Shown: positions 27,050 to 35,698, counted from the stretch's first letter. The stretch: DNA of 64,000 nucleotides from Hyphomonadaceae bacterium (GCA_022841905.1 JALHQO010000007.1:155026-219025); one strand, 5' to 3'. Numbers and translations: made by a program. Notes: generated by a model from the letters alone, not told the origin.

Positions 27050-27658
27050 ATGATCCGTCGCTCAATCCTCGCCAGCTTCCTCCTGCTCGTCGCCGCTGCG
27101 TGCTCGCCGCCGGCGCCGGCGACCGCGCAACCTCAGACGCCGCCGACTGGCGCGGTGGAGGAGGCGATTTTCGCTGGCGGGTGCTTTTGGTGCATGGAGC
27201 ACGACATGGGCGCGATCCCGGGCGTGATGTCGGTTGAGAGCGGCTATACCGGCGGGCGCAACGAGAACCCGACCTACGAGAACCATCCGGGCCACTTCGA
27301 GGCCGTGCGTGTGCGCTACGATTCAGGCCGCATCGGCTATCGCCAATTGCTCGATCGCTATTGGCCGCTGGTCGATCCGACCGATGACGGCGGCCAATTC
27401 TGCGACCGAGGCTCCAGCTATCGCACCGCGATTTTCGTGACCGCCGCGCAGCGCGCCGAAGCCGAAGCCAGCAAGCGCGCTATCATTGCGTCCGGGCGCG
27501 TGAACGGCCGCGTCCTGACGCCGGTACTCGATGCGGCGACGTTCTGGCCGGCGGAAGAGTATCACCGCAACTATGCCCGACGAAATCCCGCGCACTACGC
27601 CGCCTACCGCGCCGGATGCGGACGCGATCGGGTGCTACGTCAGGTTTGGCGGCGTTGA
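27050..27658 (+). CDS. msrA: Peptide-methionine (S)-S-oxide reductase MsrA, lipoprotein
   Basis: 202-aa enzyme for methionine-S-sulfoxide. The N-terminus is a lipoprotein signal (SFLLLVAAAC). The active site GGCFWCMEHDM has the catalytic Cys plus a second Cys. The later SGYTGG, YENHPGHFEAVRV and DGGQFCDRGSSYRTAIF complete the MsrA pattern. Exported MsrA and MsrB on opposite strands 92 bases apart suggest joint control against envelope oxidation. Confidence 0.94.
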   Translation: MIRRSILASFLLLVAAACSPPAPATAQPQTPPTGAVEEAIFAGGCFWCMEHDMGAIPGVMSVESGYTGGRNENPTYENHPGHFEAVRVRYDSGRIGYRQLLDRYWPLVDPTDDGGQFCDRGSSYRTAIFVTAAQRAEAEASKRAIIASGRVNGRVLTPVLDAATFWPAEEYHRNYARRNPAHYAAYRAGCGRDRVLRQVWRR

Positions 27659-27659
27659 T

Positions 27660-27721
27660 ATGGACCGCCGGCGTCTCGCCGGCCAGCACATACGCATGCC
27701 GGCGAGACGCCGACGGTCCAT
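27660..27721. repeat. REPIN-like palindromic element between msrA and trcR
   Basis: Arms of 24 bases (27660-27683 and 27698-27721) are reverse complements except for one position, around a 14-base spacer. Each arm is TGGACCG (GGTCCA side) plus a small hairpin of its own: GCCGGCG, TCT, CGCCGGC on the left. This is the layout of two inverted REP sequences. It starts two bases after the msrA stop. The mnmC element at 49176-49234 has the same plan. Confidence 0.7.
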
Positions 27722-27730
27722 GAAGAGCGA

Positions 27731-28360
27731 CTAGCCTTCGTCAGCTTGCTCGTACGTCTCGGCCGGCACGGTCTCCTGTGCGCCTTTGAGCGTCTTGGAC
27801 TCTTCTTTGGCCTTGCGGGCGTCGGTGCGGGCTTTGGCGGCGGCGGCGTCGGCGACGACGGCGTCGAGTTCGATCTGGGTGCACAGGCCGATCGTCACCG
27901 GATCGACCGGCTTGATCTGCGGTGAATTCCAGTGCGTGCGGTTGCGCACCTGTTCGATGGTCGACTTGGTCGTGCCGATCAGTTTCACGATCTTGGAATC
28001 CGGTACTTCCGGGTGGTTCTTCAAGAACCAGTTGATGGCGTCTGGGCGATCTTGGCGGCGCGCGATCGGCGTGTAGCGGGCGCCCTTCTTTTTCACTTGC
28101 GGCAGGTCGATGCGCTTCTGCTCGAGCGGCTTCAGCACGTAGGTTTCATCGGCCTCGCCCTTGGCGATCTCTTCGCGCGACAGAAAGCCCCCAGCGATGG
28201 GATCGACGCCGCGAATGCCCTTGGCGACATCTTCGTTGGCGATGCCTTGAACTTCCAGCGGATGCAGGCCGGTGAAATCGGCGATCTGCTTGAAGGCGAG
28301 CGAGGTGTTTTCGATCAGCCACACGGCGGTGGCCTTCGGCATGAGGACGTTCGAGGTCAT
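27731..28360 (-). CDS. trcR: Cell-cycle transcriptional regulator TrcR (DUF1013)
   Basis: 209-aa protein of the DUF1013 family, restricted to alphaproteobacteria. The conserved opening is MPKATAVWLIENTSLAFKQI with HPLEVQGIANEDVAKGI, then DPIAGGFLSREEIAKGE and the Lys-rich basic middle. A helix-turn-helix-like part follows (DAINWFLKNHPEVPDSKIVK, IGTTKSTIEQV). Start at 28360 matches the family; the open frame extends 27 codons further. The last third is charged and Ala/Lys-rich. Confidence 0.92.
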   Translation of the reverse strand: MTSNVLMPKATAVWLIENTSLAFKQIADFTGLHPLEVQGIANEDVAKGIRGVDPIAGGFLSREEIAKGEADETYVLKPLEQKRIDLPQVKKKGARYTPIARRQDRPDAINWFLKNHPEVPDSKIVKLIGTTKSTIEQVRNRTHWNSPQIKPVDPVTIGLCTQIELDAVVADAAAAKARTDARKAKEESKTLKGAQETVPAETYEQADEG

Positions 28361-28495
28361 GTGCTTAGGCTCCAGATACGCAAACGCGCCCGGCGGCGTC
28401 GCCAGGCGCGGGGCCAGATGGAGCAACGGGCTGACGACCACGGGCGCGGTAAATCAGTTGCCCGCGATATAGCGCTGGTTGTGGGCGAAGGGAAG

Positions 28496-28526
28496 GCGGG
28501 ATCGCGCCTTTTGGACGTGATCCCGC
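28496..28526. terminator. Hairpin after the symporter gene
   Basis: GCGGGATC (28496-28503) pairs with GATCCCGC (28519-28526). It lies six bases beyond the stop of the minus-strand symporter gene. No long T run. Confidence 0.45.
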
Positions 28527-28531
28527 AGCCT

Positions 28532-29992
28532 TTATTCGTGGTCCTTGCCGGCCGTCTTGTCGCCGCGCGCCAGTTTGAACACGACGCCGGAGAGCAGCAC
28601 CAGCGCGAGTAGGTTGGGCAGCGCCATGGCGGCGTTGGCGATGTCGCCGAAGCGCCAGACGAAATCCAAATCCTGGAACGAGCCGACGAAGATCATCGCC
28701 ACCCAGACGAGGCGGAACGGCAGGATCATGCGGTCGCCGAAGAGGTGCGTGATCGAGCGTTCGCCGTAATAGGACCAGGTGATCAGCGTGGTGAATACGA
28801 ACAGGATGAGCGCGAGCGACGCGATCAGCTGGCCGATTGGAAAGCCGAGCACGAGCGTTGGAAACGCCGTCGCATAAGCGGCTTGCGTCATGTCGAAGCC
28901 GCGCAGGTCCGAGCTCCAGACGTGCTCTTGCACGCCCGCCGCTGAGGGGAAGGCGCCTTGCACGGTGAGGATGACGAGGCCGGTGCAGGTGCAGACGATG
29001 ATGGTGTCGATGAACGTGCCCATCATGGCGAAGCGGCCTTGGCGGGCGGGGTCGTTGGTTTGCGCCACCGCGTGCGCCATCGGCGTCGAACCCTGGCCGG
29101 CTTCGTTGGAGAACAACCCGCGCGCGACGCCGAAGCGAATGGCCATAATCATGCCCGCGCCGAGGAAGCCGCCAGTTGCGGCGTGGCCGTTAAAGGCGCT
29201 GTCGAAGATGAGCGCGAACGAGGCGGGGATGTCGGACGCGTTAAGCGCCAGCGCCCAGAGCGCCATGACGATATAGCCCAACGCCATCACCGGTACGACC
29301 GCTTCGGCGACGCTGCCGATTGATTTGATGCCGCCGATGATGACGACGAACACCAAAGCCGCGACGATCAAGCCCGCGCCCCAATCCGGCAGAACTGGAA
29401 AGAGACCGGTGAGCGAGTCGGCGATGGAATTGGCTTGAATGACGTTGCCGGTGGCGATGGAGGAAATCAGCGCGCCGACGGCGAAGACGCCGCCGAGCCA
29501 CGCCCAGTTTTTGCCGAGGCCGCGCCGGATGTAGGTCATCGGTCCGCCGCGATAATGGCCTTCCGGCGTCTTGTCGCGGAAGCGCACCGCGAGCGAGCCT
29601 TCAGCGAAGGCGAGCGCCATGCCGAAGAGCGCCGTGATCCACATCCAGAAGAGCGCGCCTGGGCCGCCGAGCGTGATGGCGGTGGCGACGCCCGCGAGAT
29701 TGCCGGTACCGATCTGGCCGGAGAGCGCGGTCGAAAGCGCGGCGAACGGCGAAATCTCGCCGGCTTCTTTTTCTTTGCTGCGCTTGAACAAGCCTGCGAA
29801 GGCGGTGCCCAAGTGTGTGATCGGATAGAACCGAAGTCCGATCATGAAATAAAGGCCAGCGCCGAGGAGCGCGATGACCATGGGCGGGAAGGGCAGTATC
29901 TGTTCGCTATTCCAGGTCCCGCCCCAGATGAAATCCGAGACATTGGTGACGTGGGCGTAGAATTGCTCCACCGGCGACACGGCTGCTGTCAT
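28532..29992 (-). CDS. Alanine/glycine:cation symporter (AGCS family)
   Basis: 486-aa membrane protein with about ten transmembrane helices. The AGCS signature is intact: ISPFAALSTALSGQIGTGNL near the start and RFGVARGLFSNEAGQGSTPM later, with the NEAGxGS motif of the substrate site. It imports small amino acids with sodium. I looked for a glycine riboswitch upstream and saw none. trcR follows on the same strand after a terminator-like hairpin. Confidence 0.95.
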   Translation of the reverse strand: MTAAVSPVEQFYAHVTNVSDFIWGGTWNSEQILPFPPMVIALLGAGLYFMIGLRFYPITHLGTAFAGLFKRSKEKEAGEISPFAALSTALSGQIGTGNLAGVATAITLGGPGALFWMWITALFGMALAFAEGSLAVRFRDKTPEGHYRGGPMTYIRRGLGKNWAWLGGVFAVGALISSIATGNVIQANSIADSLTGLFPVLPDWGAGLIVAALVFVVIIGGIKSIGSVAEAVVPVMALGYIVMALWALALNASDIPASFALIFDSAFNGHAATGGFLGAGMIMAIRFGVARGLFSNEAGQGSTPMAHAVAQTNDPARQGRFAMMGTFIDTIIVCTCTGLVILTVQGAFPSAAGVQEHVWSSDLRGFDMTQAAYATAFPTLVLGFPIGQLIASLALILFVFTTLITWSYYGERSITHLFGDRMILPFRLVWVAMIFVGSFQDLDFVWRFGDIANAAMALPNLLALVLLSGVVFKLARGDKTAGKDHE

Positions 29993-30095
29993 GCCTGAGT
30001 TCCCCTACTCGCCGCGATGCGGCGTCCCTGGGGGATAATAGAGCAGCCGAGCGCGTATATGGCTAGCCTTTGAAGCCGCGCGCGCAACCGAAGAA

Positions 30096-30125
30096 GACGG
30101 CGGACGCAAGAGTGCGCCCGCCGTC
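30096..30125. terminator. Terminator of the outer-membrane barrel gene
   Basis: GACGGCGG (30096-30103) pairs with CCGCCGTC (30118-30125), with an inner CGC/GCG extension. On the minus strand TTCTTC follows. It begins just after the stop of the barrel gene. Confidence 0.65.
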
Positions 30126-30136
30126 TCGCTCGGTGA

Positions 30137-30910
30137 CTAGAAGCGGAAGCGTAGTCCTGCTTCGATTATTGAAGAGCGGTTTTCCACGTCGAGCGTTGCG
30201 TCGAAGAGGGACACATCGGTCTCGACGTCGTCGGTGGCGCGATAGCGGTATTGCGCGAACAAAGCGGTGCGATCGCTGATGTCGTAGCTGGCCCCGGCGA
30301 TCAGCTGGTATGCGAAGACCGTGGCGTCGTCATCGACGATCTGCACGCCGGACGGCGAATAGTCGACGTTGACGAAGCCAACCCCAACGCCGCCGCCGAC
30401 ATAGGGCCTCACCGGACCGAGTGGCGTGAAATCGTAGTAGCCGTTCGCCATCAGGTATGTCGTGTCGATCGAGCCTTCACCGTCATCGACCAGGGCGCCA
30501 ACGGTCACGCCGAGATTTGGCGAGCCCGTGATCAGTACGCCGGCATCTTCGCTGTCGATGATACCGCCGCCGACAGCCACGTTGTTGTGCGTGTCGATGT
30601 CGTTGGACTGATAAGCGAGTTCGAGTTCGCCGCGGAACGCGCCGAATTGGCGGCCGATCGCGGCGCTCACCGTGTAGCCTTCATCAAACTCAGTGGTCCA
30701 GCCGACGCTTGTACCTGCTGGAAGCACTGTGCCGGACGGGATCGTCGTGCCAGCGCCGGTGGTGAAGGGGCTATCAAACTGGCCGCTATTGTCCGTATCG
30801 TCTAGCCAAGCCGCGCCAACACTGACGCTGCCGTAATAATCTTGAGCGAGCGCGGGGGTAGCGGTGAACGCAATCGCGATCGCCGCTGCGCTTAATGACA
30901 AGCGAAGCAT
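30137..30910 (-). CDS. Outer-membrane beta-barrel protein
   Basis: 257-aa protein with a signal peptide ending ALA-Q near residue 21. It has alternating amphipathic strands throughout (SVSVGAAWLDD, GYTVSAAIGRQFG, VRPYVGGGVGVGFVNVD, ALFAQYRYRATDDV) and a C-terminal Phe (LRFRF), as barrels of the OmpA/Lom type have. No OmpA-type peptidoglycan domain follows. A T/P/A-rich loop near residue 50 is probably external. GGAG precedes the ATG at 30910. Pore or adhesin role unknown. Confidence 0.88.
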   Translation of the reverse strand: MLRLSLSAAAIAIAFTATPALAQDYYGSVSVGAAWLDDTDNSGQFDSPFTTGAGTTIPSGTVLPAGTSVGWTTEFDEGYTVSAAIGRQFGAFRGELELAYQSNDIDTHNNVAVGGGIIDSEDAGVLITGSPNLGVTVGALVDDGEGSIDTTYLMANGYYDFTPLGPVRPYVGGGVGVGFVNVDYSPSGVQIVDDDATVFAYQLIAGASYDISDRTALFAQYRYRATDDVETDVSLFDATLDVENRSSIIEAGLRFRF

Positions 30911-31064
30911 GAGATGAACTCCACATTTCTGCGGGTGCGCAAGGCGCCGCCGCGTGCTGCGAACGATGCGATCTACGCGGCGCGTTAGAGCGCGGATCAC
31001 AGGTCTGTTTCGCAACGCCGGAACTGCTGCGACTTGCCGCAGTTCTGCTGAGTGGAGATCATTG

Positions 31065-31247
31065 ATGACAACGCCGCAACAGCCGCCGCACGAACGAGAC
31101 GCTAAGTCAGGCGTGAAGCCAGGCGAGACGCCGAGCACTGACAAGACGAGCAAGCCTGATCGTCCCGTCGATGAGGAAGATGTGTTCGGCGGGCACGAGC
31201 GCACGCACAAAGCGGACGACGTCGAGTCTGGCAGCGTGAAGCCCTAG
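31065..31247 (+). CDS. Small hydrophilic protein of unknown function
   Basis: 60 aa, very polar: PPHERDAKSGVKPGETPSTD, then KTSKPDRPVDEEDVFGGHER. Likely disordered. GTGGAG lies nine bases before the ATG, and its stop shares bases with the quinone oxidoreductase stop (31244-31247). No family recognised. Confidence 0.55.
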   Translation: MTTPQQPPHERDAKSGVKPGETPSTDKTSKPDRPVDEEDVFGGHERTHKADDVESGSVKP

Positions 31248-32206
31248 CTCGCAATCAGCACGATCTTTCCCGCGTGTCCGCCGCTTTGCAGGCGGGCGTG
31301 CGCGGCTTCGGCTTCGGCGAGGGGAAAGGTTGAGTCGATCACCGGCTTCACTTTGCCGGCGGCGATCCACGGCCAAACGACGCGTTCGACTTCGTGCGCG
31401 ATGCGGGCCTTTTCCTCGTTGGAACGCGAACGCAGCGTGGAGCCGGTGAGCGTCAGGCGCTTCAGCATGAGGCGCATCAAGTTCACTTCGGCATGCGGGC
31501 CTTGCAGAAAGGCGATCATCACGCAGCGGCCTTGGTCGTTGAGCAGGTTGAGATTCTTCTGCACGTACGGTCCACCGACCATATCAAGCACGACATCGGC
31601 GCCGCCGAGATCGCGCACGACGGCTTCGAAATCCTCGGTGCGATAATTGATGCAGCGTTCGGCGCCGAGTTTTTCGCAGAGCTTGACCTTGGCGTCGTCG
31701 CCCGCCGTGGCGAGAACGCGGGCGCCGTGGGCTTTTGCCATTTGGATTGCAGTAGTGCCGATGCCGGAAGCGCCGCCGTGAACCAGCAGCGTCTCGCCTG
31801 GCTTCAGCGCCGCCGCTTCAAACACATTGGCCCAGACGGTGAAGACGGTTTCCGGGAGCGCGGCGGCCTCGATCAGCGACAAACCTTTAGGCAGCGGCAG
31901 CGCCGAGCCCTCTTGCGCGATGGCGTAGGTGGCGTAGCCGCCGCCGGAGAGCAGCGCGCAGACTTCGTCGCCTTCGTGCCAACGCGTCACGCCGGGGCCG
32001 ACGCTTTCGATCACGCCTGACACTTCGAGGCCGAGCGTCTCGGGCGCGCCAGGCGGTGGCGGATAGAGACCAGCGCGTTGCATCAGATCCGGGCGGTTAA
32101 CCCCTGCGGCCGCTACTCGGATTAGTATCTCGCCGCGTCCGGGGTCCGGACGCGCCACGACGGCGAGGGTGAGTGGTTGATCGGCGCCGTGGATGATCTT
32201 GCGCAT
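31244..32206 (-). CDS. NAD(P)H quinone oxidoreductase (PIG3-type)
   Basis: 320-aa MDR-superfamily enzyme without the zinc ligands of alcohol dehydrogenases. Features: EILIRVAAAGVNRPDLMQRA, LYPPPPGAPETLGLEVSGVI, the dinucleotide motif HGGASGIGTTAIQMAKAHGA and KRLTLTGSTLRSRSNEEKA. This matches PIG3-like quinone reductases. Divergent from a DUF1192 gene. Confidence 0.92.
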   Translation of the reverse strand: MRKIIHGADQPLTLAVVARPDPGRGEILIRVAAAGVNRPDLMQRAGLYPPPPGAPETLGLEVSGVIESVGPGVTRWHEGDEVCALLSGGGYATYAIAQEGSALPLPKGLSLIEAAALPETVFTVWANVFEAAALKPGETLLVHGGASGIGTTAIQMAKAHGARVLATAGDDAKVKLCEKLGAERCINYRTEDFEAVVRDLGGADVVLDMVGGPYVQKNLNLLNDQGRCVMIAFLQGPHAEVNLMRLMLKRLTLTGSTLRSRSNEEKARIAHEVERVVWPWIAAGKVKPVIDSTFPLAEAEAAHARLQSGGHAGKIVLIAS

Positions 32207-32280
32207 GCGAGCTTTGCTCCCCGGCGACGCTTAAACGCGGCGCCGTTGTGCGTTAGAGTAAGGCGGAGGAGGTGAGGCCA

Positions 32281-32481
32281 ATGTTCGAAGACGATCCGTT
32301 TGCTCCGCCGGCAAAGAAAACCTTACCGCTGGAACAGCAGCTTGAGAACGCCTCGATCGAGGATCTGGAGGCGCGTATCGGAAAGTTGAAGTCCGAGATC
32401 GTGGCGTGCGAGCAGGCGATCGCGGCCAAGCGGGCCCAGCGCGCCGCGGCCGACAGCGTCTTTGGCTCAGGCTCATCGTAA
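32281..32481 (+). CDS. DUF1192 family protein
   Basis: 66-aa protein; MFEDDPFAPPAKKTLPLEQQ, ASIEDLEARIGKLKSEIVAC. A short acidic head and a coiled coil are typical of DUF1192. It precedes the RcdA gene by 45 bases on the same strand and is probably cotranscribed, as both are alphaproteobacterial small helical proteins. Confidence 0.87.
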   Translation: MFEDDPFAPPAKKTLPLEQQLENASIEDLEARIGKLKSEIVACEQAIAAKRAQRAAADSVFGSGSS

Positions 32482-32526
32482 ATATTCGGGCCACAGGCGG
32501 CCCACTCCTTGCGAACTTTCAGGCGT

Positions 32527-33048
32527 ATGACCGACACGATCCAAGTTTCCCCAATGAAGGCGGGTTTCGACCCGAAGCGGGCGCTCGAATTCGCCCGATC
32601 GGAGGTGTTCGACCGCACCTTCAAAGAGGGCATGGCGATGGTTGAAGAAACCGCCGCTTATCTCGATGGCCCCGGCCGGGCCGCATCCAAGCGCCTGTCG
32701 CGGGCGGCTGCACTTGCTTATGCCGGTGAGAGCATGCGCCTGACGACACGGCTGATGCAGGTTGCCTCGTGGCTCTTGGTGCAGCGCGCGGTGCGCGATG
32801 GCGAGATTCAGCTGACGGAAGCGGCCAGCGACAAGTATCGGTTAATCTCGCGCGAGCCGCAGGCGGCGACGAGCTTTGCCGGCGCCGATGAGCTGCCGCA
32901 GGCGCTGAAGGCGCTGATCATCAAAGGCGGGGCGATCTATGAGCGCGTGCGTCGCCTCGATGAGACGATGTATGACGGCGGCGATATGGACACCGCCAAT
33001 CCGGTCAGCGACCAATTCGCCATGTTGCAGCAGGCGTTCGGGCGTTAA
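32527..33048 (+). CDS. rcdA: RcdA-like protein (DUF1465)
   Basis: 173-aa helical protein. FKEGMAMVEETAAYLDGPGR, AAALAYAGESMRLTTRLMQV and ASWLLVQRAVRDGEIQLTEA are typical DUF1465 segments. RcdA of Caulobacter belongs to this family and acts with CpdR and PopA as an adaptor that brings CtrA to ClpXP. The function is inferred from that family. Start at 32527; the frame opens six codons earlier. Confidence 0.85.
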   Translation: MTDTIQVSPMKAGFDPKRALEFARSEVFDRTFKEGMAMVEETAAYLDGPGRAASKRLSRAAALAYAGESMRLTTRLMQVASWLLVQRAVRDGEIQLTEAASDKYRLISREPQAATSFAGADELPQALKALIIKGGAIYERVRRLDETMYDGGDMDTANPVSDQFAMLQQAFGR

Positions 33049-33051
33049 GGC

Positions 33052-34197
33052 TTAAAAGCGCGTCGTCAGCGACAGCGTCACTTGTTCAGCATCGTAGTCG
33101 AAGAGGTCGTCGCTCGAGTCGTTCTCGCGCGTGCGGTACTGCAGCCGGACATCGCAATCGCAGGGCAACACGCGCTGTAGCGTGACGCTCGCTTGCGGCG
33201 ACAGATAACTATCGGTGCGCTCCAAGCCGTCGAACTCGCGTTCGCGCACCAGCGCCCCGACTGAAAACTCGATGTGATCGCCGGCCTGGAAATTGTAGGC
33301 GATCTCGGCGCCGTATTCCTCGAACTTGCCCGGCGCATAGCCGAACGAATCTCCGTCCATATCGCTCCAGCGCACGAACGGCTGCACCACCAGCGTATCG
33401 CGTTCGAAAATGAGCTGGGGTTTGGTCAAACCGGCTTGGAGTTCGGTATAGGCGCCGTCCTCGACCACGAACGTGAACGTGCTGAGGTCGGTCTGGTAAT
33501 CGCGGTAGCCGTGGCGCGCGCGCAGCCAATACGACATGCCGGCTGCGCGGCCTTCGAGCGTCACCCCGAAATTGACCTCGTTGAAGTAGGCGTCGCCGTC
33601 GAGCATGGAAGCGCCCCCGCCGATCGACGGGATCGCGGCTAAGTGCGGCCCGAGATAAAGCAGCGGACCGATTTGGGCGCCGATGAAGGCGTAGTCGAGC
33701 ACCTCGACCGTGTCGTTGTCCTCGACGATGGCATTCACAATCGTGCGCCAGCGCGTACCGAGCGCTTGGCGCTCGTCGGCGATCATCAGGCGGCCGAAAT
33801 AGGTGGTTGAATCGCCTTCGGTGAAGAAGAAGTCCTCGTTCAAATTTTCGGCGTTGGTGTCGAAGCGCGCGCCAACCTCGAGGCGGGTGACCGTGTAGCT
33901 GGGCTCGATCAAGCGGCGCACGCGCTCATAGCCGCGCCGGGCTGTCTCGTTGCTCGGATCGTTAATCAGAATGCGTTCGTAGGCGACGAGCGCCAGGCGC
34001 GGCTTGCCCGCGGCTTCGGCGGCGGCGGCGTAGCGAAAGTTGAGATCGACGTCTTGCGGGTTGTCGAGAATGCTCTGGCCCAGCGCGTCCAGATCCCCGG
34101 CCTGCTGCGCGTGCGCCATGCCGGCGGAGAGGGCGGTCACGCTCACAGCCAGCAAGAAGGCTTGGGCCAAAGCGCCGAATTTTCCCCGAACTTTCAT
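33052..34197 (-). CDS. Outer-membrane barrel protein with N-terminal TPR
   Basis: 381 aa. A signal peptide (ending AHA-Q) is followed by about two TPR units (residues 40-100: DVDLNFRYAAAAEAAGKPRL, ALVAYERILINDPSNETARR). The rest alternates beta strands to a terminal Phe (LSLTTRF), a barrel. It is divergent from a FecR-domain protein, 164 bases apart. A FecR-domain protein and a TPR-barrel protein together recur in alphaproteobacteria, often by a CHASE2 cyclase; no cyclase is adjacent here. Confidence 0.8.
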   Translation of the reverse strand: MKVRGKFGALAQAFLLAVSVTALSAGMAHAQQAGDLDALGQSILDNPQDVDLNFRYAAAAEAAGKPRLALVAYERILINDPSNETARRGYERVRRLIEPSYTVTRLEVGARFDTNAENLNEDFFFTEGDSTTYFGRLMIADERQALGTRWRTIVNAIVEDNDTVEVLDYAFIGAQIGPLLYLGPHLAAIPSIGGGASMLDGDAYFNEVNFGVTLEGRAAGMSYWLRARHGYRDYQTDLSTFTFVVEDGAYTELQAGLTKPQLIFERDTLVVQPFVRWSDMDGDSFGYAPGKFEEYGAEIAYNFQAGDHIEFSVGALVREREFDGLERTDSYLSPQASVTLQRVLPCDCDVRLQYRTRENDSSDDLFDYDAEQVTLSLTTRF

Positions 34198-34361
34198 GGC
34201 GGGTCCCCGCTACCACCCTCGAGAGTAACGCCTTCAATAAGTCCGGTTCGCGCCCAGAGTTCAAGCAATTACTTCCGTCACGCCCCGAGACGTGTTCCGC
34301 GTTGCAAGGCGCGCTGTTCCGGGTTTAGGCTTCGCCGAAGACTACGTGAAAAGGACGTGAA

Positions 34362-35105
34362 ATGCGGCGTTCAATCCTTGCGTTCGGGGCGCTTTGCGCC
34401 GCTGCGCTCTTCGCCTCGGGCGCCGTTGCCCAAACGGCCGGCAGTCACATTGGCGCTGCTGTTGCGGTGCGCAACCAGGTGACCGGGGCACATAACGGCC
34501 AGGAGCGCGTGCTCGCCACAGGCGGCCGCGTGTTTGAAAACGACCGCATCACAACGGGAGCGAACGCCGTCGCGCAATTGATGTTTGCGGATCAGACCAC
34601 GCTCAGCGTGGGCCCGCGTTCGCAGGTCACGCTTGATCGCTATGTCTACGATCCGAGCCAAGGCGCGGGCGATGTCGCGGTGTCGGTCGGCAGCGGCGCA
34701 CTGCGTTTTGTCAGCGGCACCCAGCGTCCGCAGAATTATCGCGTCCGCACACCAGTCGCGACGATTGGCGTGCGCGGCACCATTATCGATCTGCTGATCG
34801 TCAATGGCCGCATGTTCGGCATCCTCGATGAAGGCGCGCTGACGTTCACGCTCGCGAATGGGCAAACCATCGAACTGACGCGCCCCGGGCAGGCGGTGGA
34901 GTTCTTTGCCGATGGCACGGCGTCGCGTCCGTTCACATGGCGCGGCAGTTATGAAAGCTCGCTCGGCGCCGCCACTTATCCGTTGTTCGGCAATCCGTTT
35001 CATGAGTTTCCGGGCCTGGAAGGCGCCAACGATGCTGATGACCCGACCAACCGCACCGACGATCTGAACGCGGGTTACGGCTACTATTATAATTACGGCC
35101 AATAG
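34362..35105 (+). CDS. FecR-domain exported protein
   Basis: 247-aa periplasmic protein. Signal peptide to residue 24 (AVAQ). The FecR domain follows: GGRVFENDRITTGANAVAQL, MFADQTTLSVGPRSQVTLDR, VSVGSGALRFVSGTQRPQNY and TPVATIGVRGTIIDLLIV. There is no membrane anchor, unlike FecR anti-sigma proteins, so a structural or surface role is more likely. The tail is Tyr/Gly/Asn-rich (GYGYYYNYGQ). Divergent from the TPR-barrel gene. Confidence 0.87.
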   Translation: MRRSILAFGALCAAALFASGAVAQTAGSHIGAAVAVRNQVTGAHNGQERVLATGGRVFENDRITTGANAVAQLMFADQTTLSVGPRSQVTLDRYVYDPSQGAGDVAVSVGSGALRFVSGTQRPQNYRVRTPVATIGVRGTIIDLLIVNGRMFGILDEGALTFTLANGQTIELTRPGQAVEFFADGTASRPFTWRGSYESSLGAATYPLFGNPFHEFPGLEGANDADDPTNRTDDLNAGYGYYYNYGQ

Positions 35106-35147
35106 GCCGCTTTTGGTCGCCGCCGCGCGCTGTGCTATACTTCGCGT

Positions 35148-35408
35148 ATGTCTGACATCGTTGTTGAATGCGGCACGCAGGCCCGTCCTGCACCGCCGCC
35201 GAAGCGTTGGCGCAATGTTTATTGGCTAGCTAAGCGCATCGAGCTGCGCGAGAGCGAGTATCATGCGGAGGGCAAATATGGCCCAGGCCGCTTTGCGTCG
35301 CGCAAGCTATGGCCCAGCCGCGAGGTTGCCGAGGCCAAGGGCTTGAGGAGCGTAGAGCGGCACCGCGACCGCAAACACATCATCTATCTCGGCCCCGAAG
35401 AGGCCTGA
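35148..35408 (+). CDS. Small conserved hypothetical protein
   Basis: 86-aa basic protein: VYWLAKRIELRESEYHAEGK, YGPGRFASRKLWPSREVAEA, RDRKHIIYLGPEEA. No family recognised. There is no strong ribosome-binding site at the ATG, but TATACT-type promoter bases lie just upstream, so a leaderless or short-leader message is possible. It converges on rpmE with a shared terminator. Confidence 0.65.
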   Translation: MSDIVVECGTQARPAPPPKRWRNVYWLAKRIELRESEYHAEGKYGPGRFASRKLWPSREVAEAKGLRSVERHRDRKHIIYLGPEEA

Positions 35409-35413
35409 ACGAA

Positions 35414-35441
35414 AAAGGCGCCGGATTGCTCCGGCGCCTTT
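35414..35441. terminator. Bidirectional terminator before rpmE
   Basis: Perfect 12-bp stem: AAAGGCGCCGGA (35414-35425) with TCCGGCGCCTTT (35430-35441), loop TTGC. Five A at 35412-35416 give a T run on the minus strand, so it is strongest for rpmE. Confidence 0.88.
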
Positions 35442-35464
35442 GAACTTTGCAGGCGATGGAACGC

Positions 35465-35698
35465 TTAGCCTTCCTTCTTCTTCATGAAGCCGCCGAACTT
35501 GTCGTTGAAGCGCGAGACGCGGCCGCCGCGGTCGAGCAGCGTTTGGTTGCCGCCGGTCCAGGCCGGGTGCGACTTCGGATCGATTTCGAGCGCCAGCGTG
35601 CCGCCTTCTTCGCCGTAGGTCGAACGGGTCTTGAAAGTGGTGCCGTCGGTCATCTGGACCGTGATGAAGTGGTAGTCGGGATGGCCTTCGGTTTTCAT
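35465..35698 (-). CDS. rpmE: 50S ribosomal protein bL31
   Basis: 77-aa protein: [57 protein letters not shown]. This is the bL31 pattern of alphaproteobacteria; the CxxC zinc pair found in other bL31 proteins is absent, so zinc is not needed. It sits alone with a strong terminator. The ATG is at 35698; the frame stays open 119 codons further upstream with no family sequence. Confidence 0.95.
   Translation of the reverse strand: MKTEGHPDYHFITVQMTDGTTFKTRSTYGEEGGTLALEIDPKSHPAWTGGNQTLLDRGGRVSRFNDKFGGFMKKKEG

Noticed and set aside
29993..30095. Possible glycine riboswitch upstream of the alanine/glycine symporter
   Set aside because: The conserved tandem core bases are not present; only a small GCCGC hairpin is seen.
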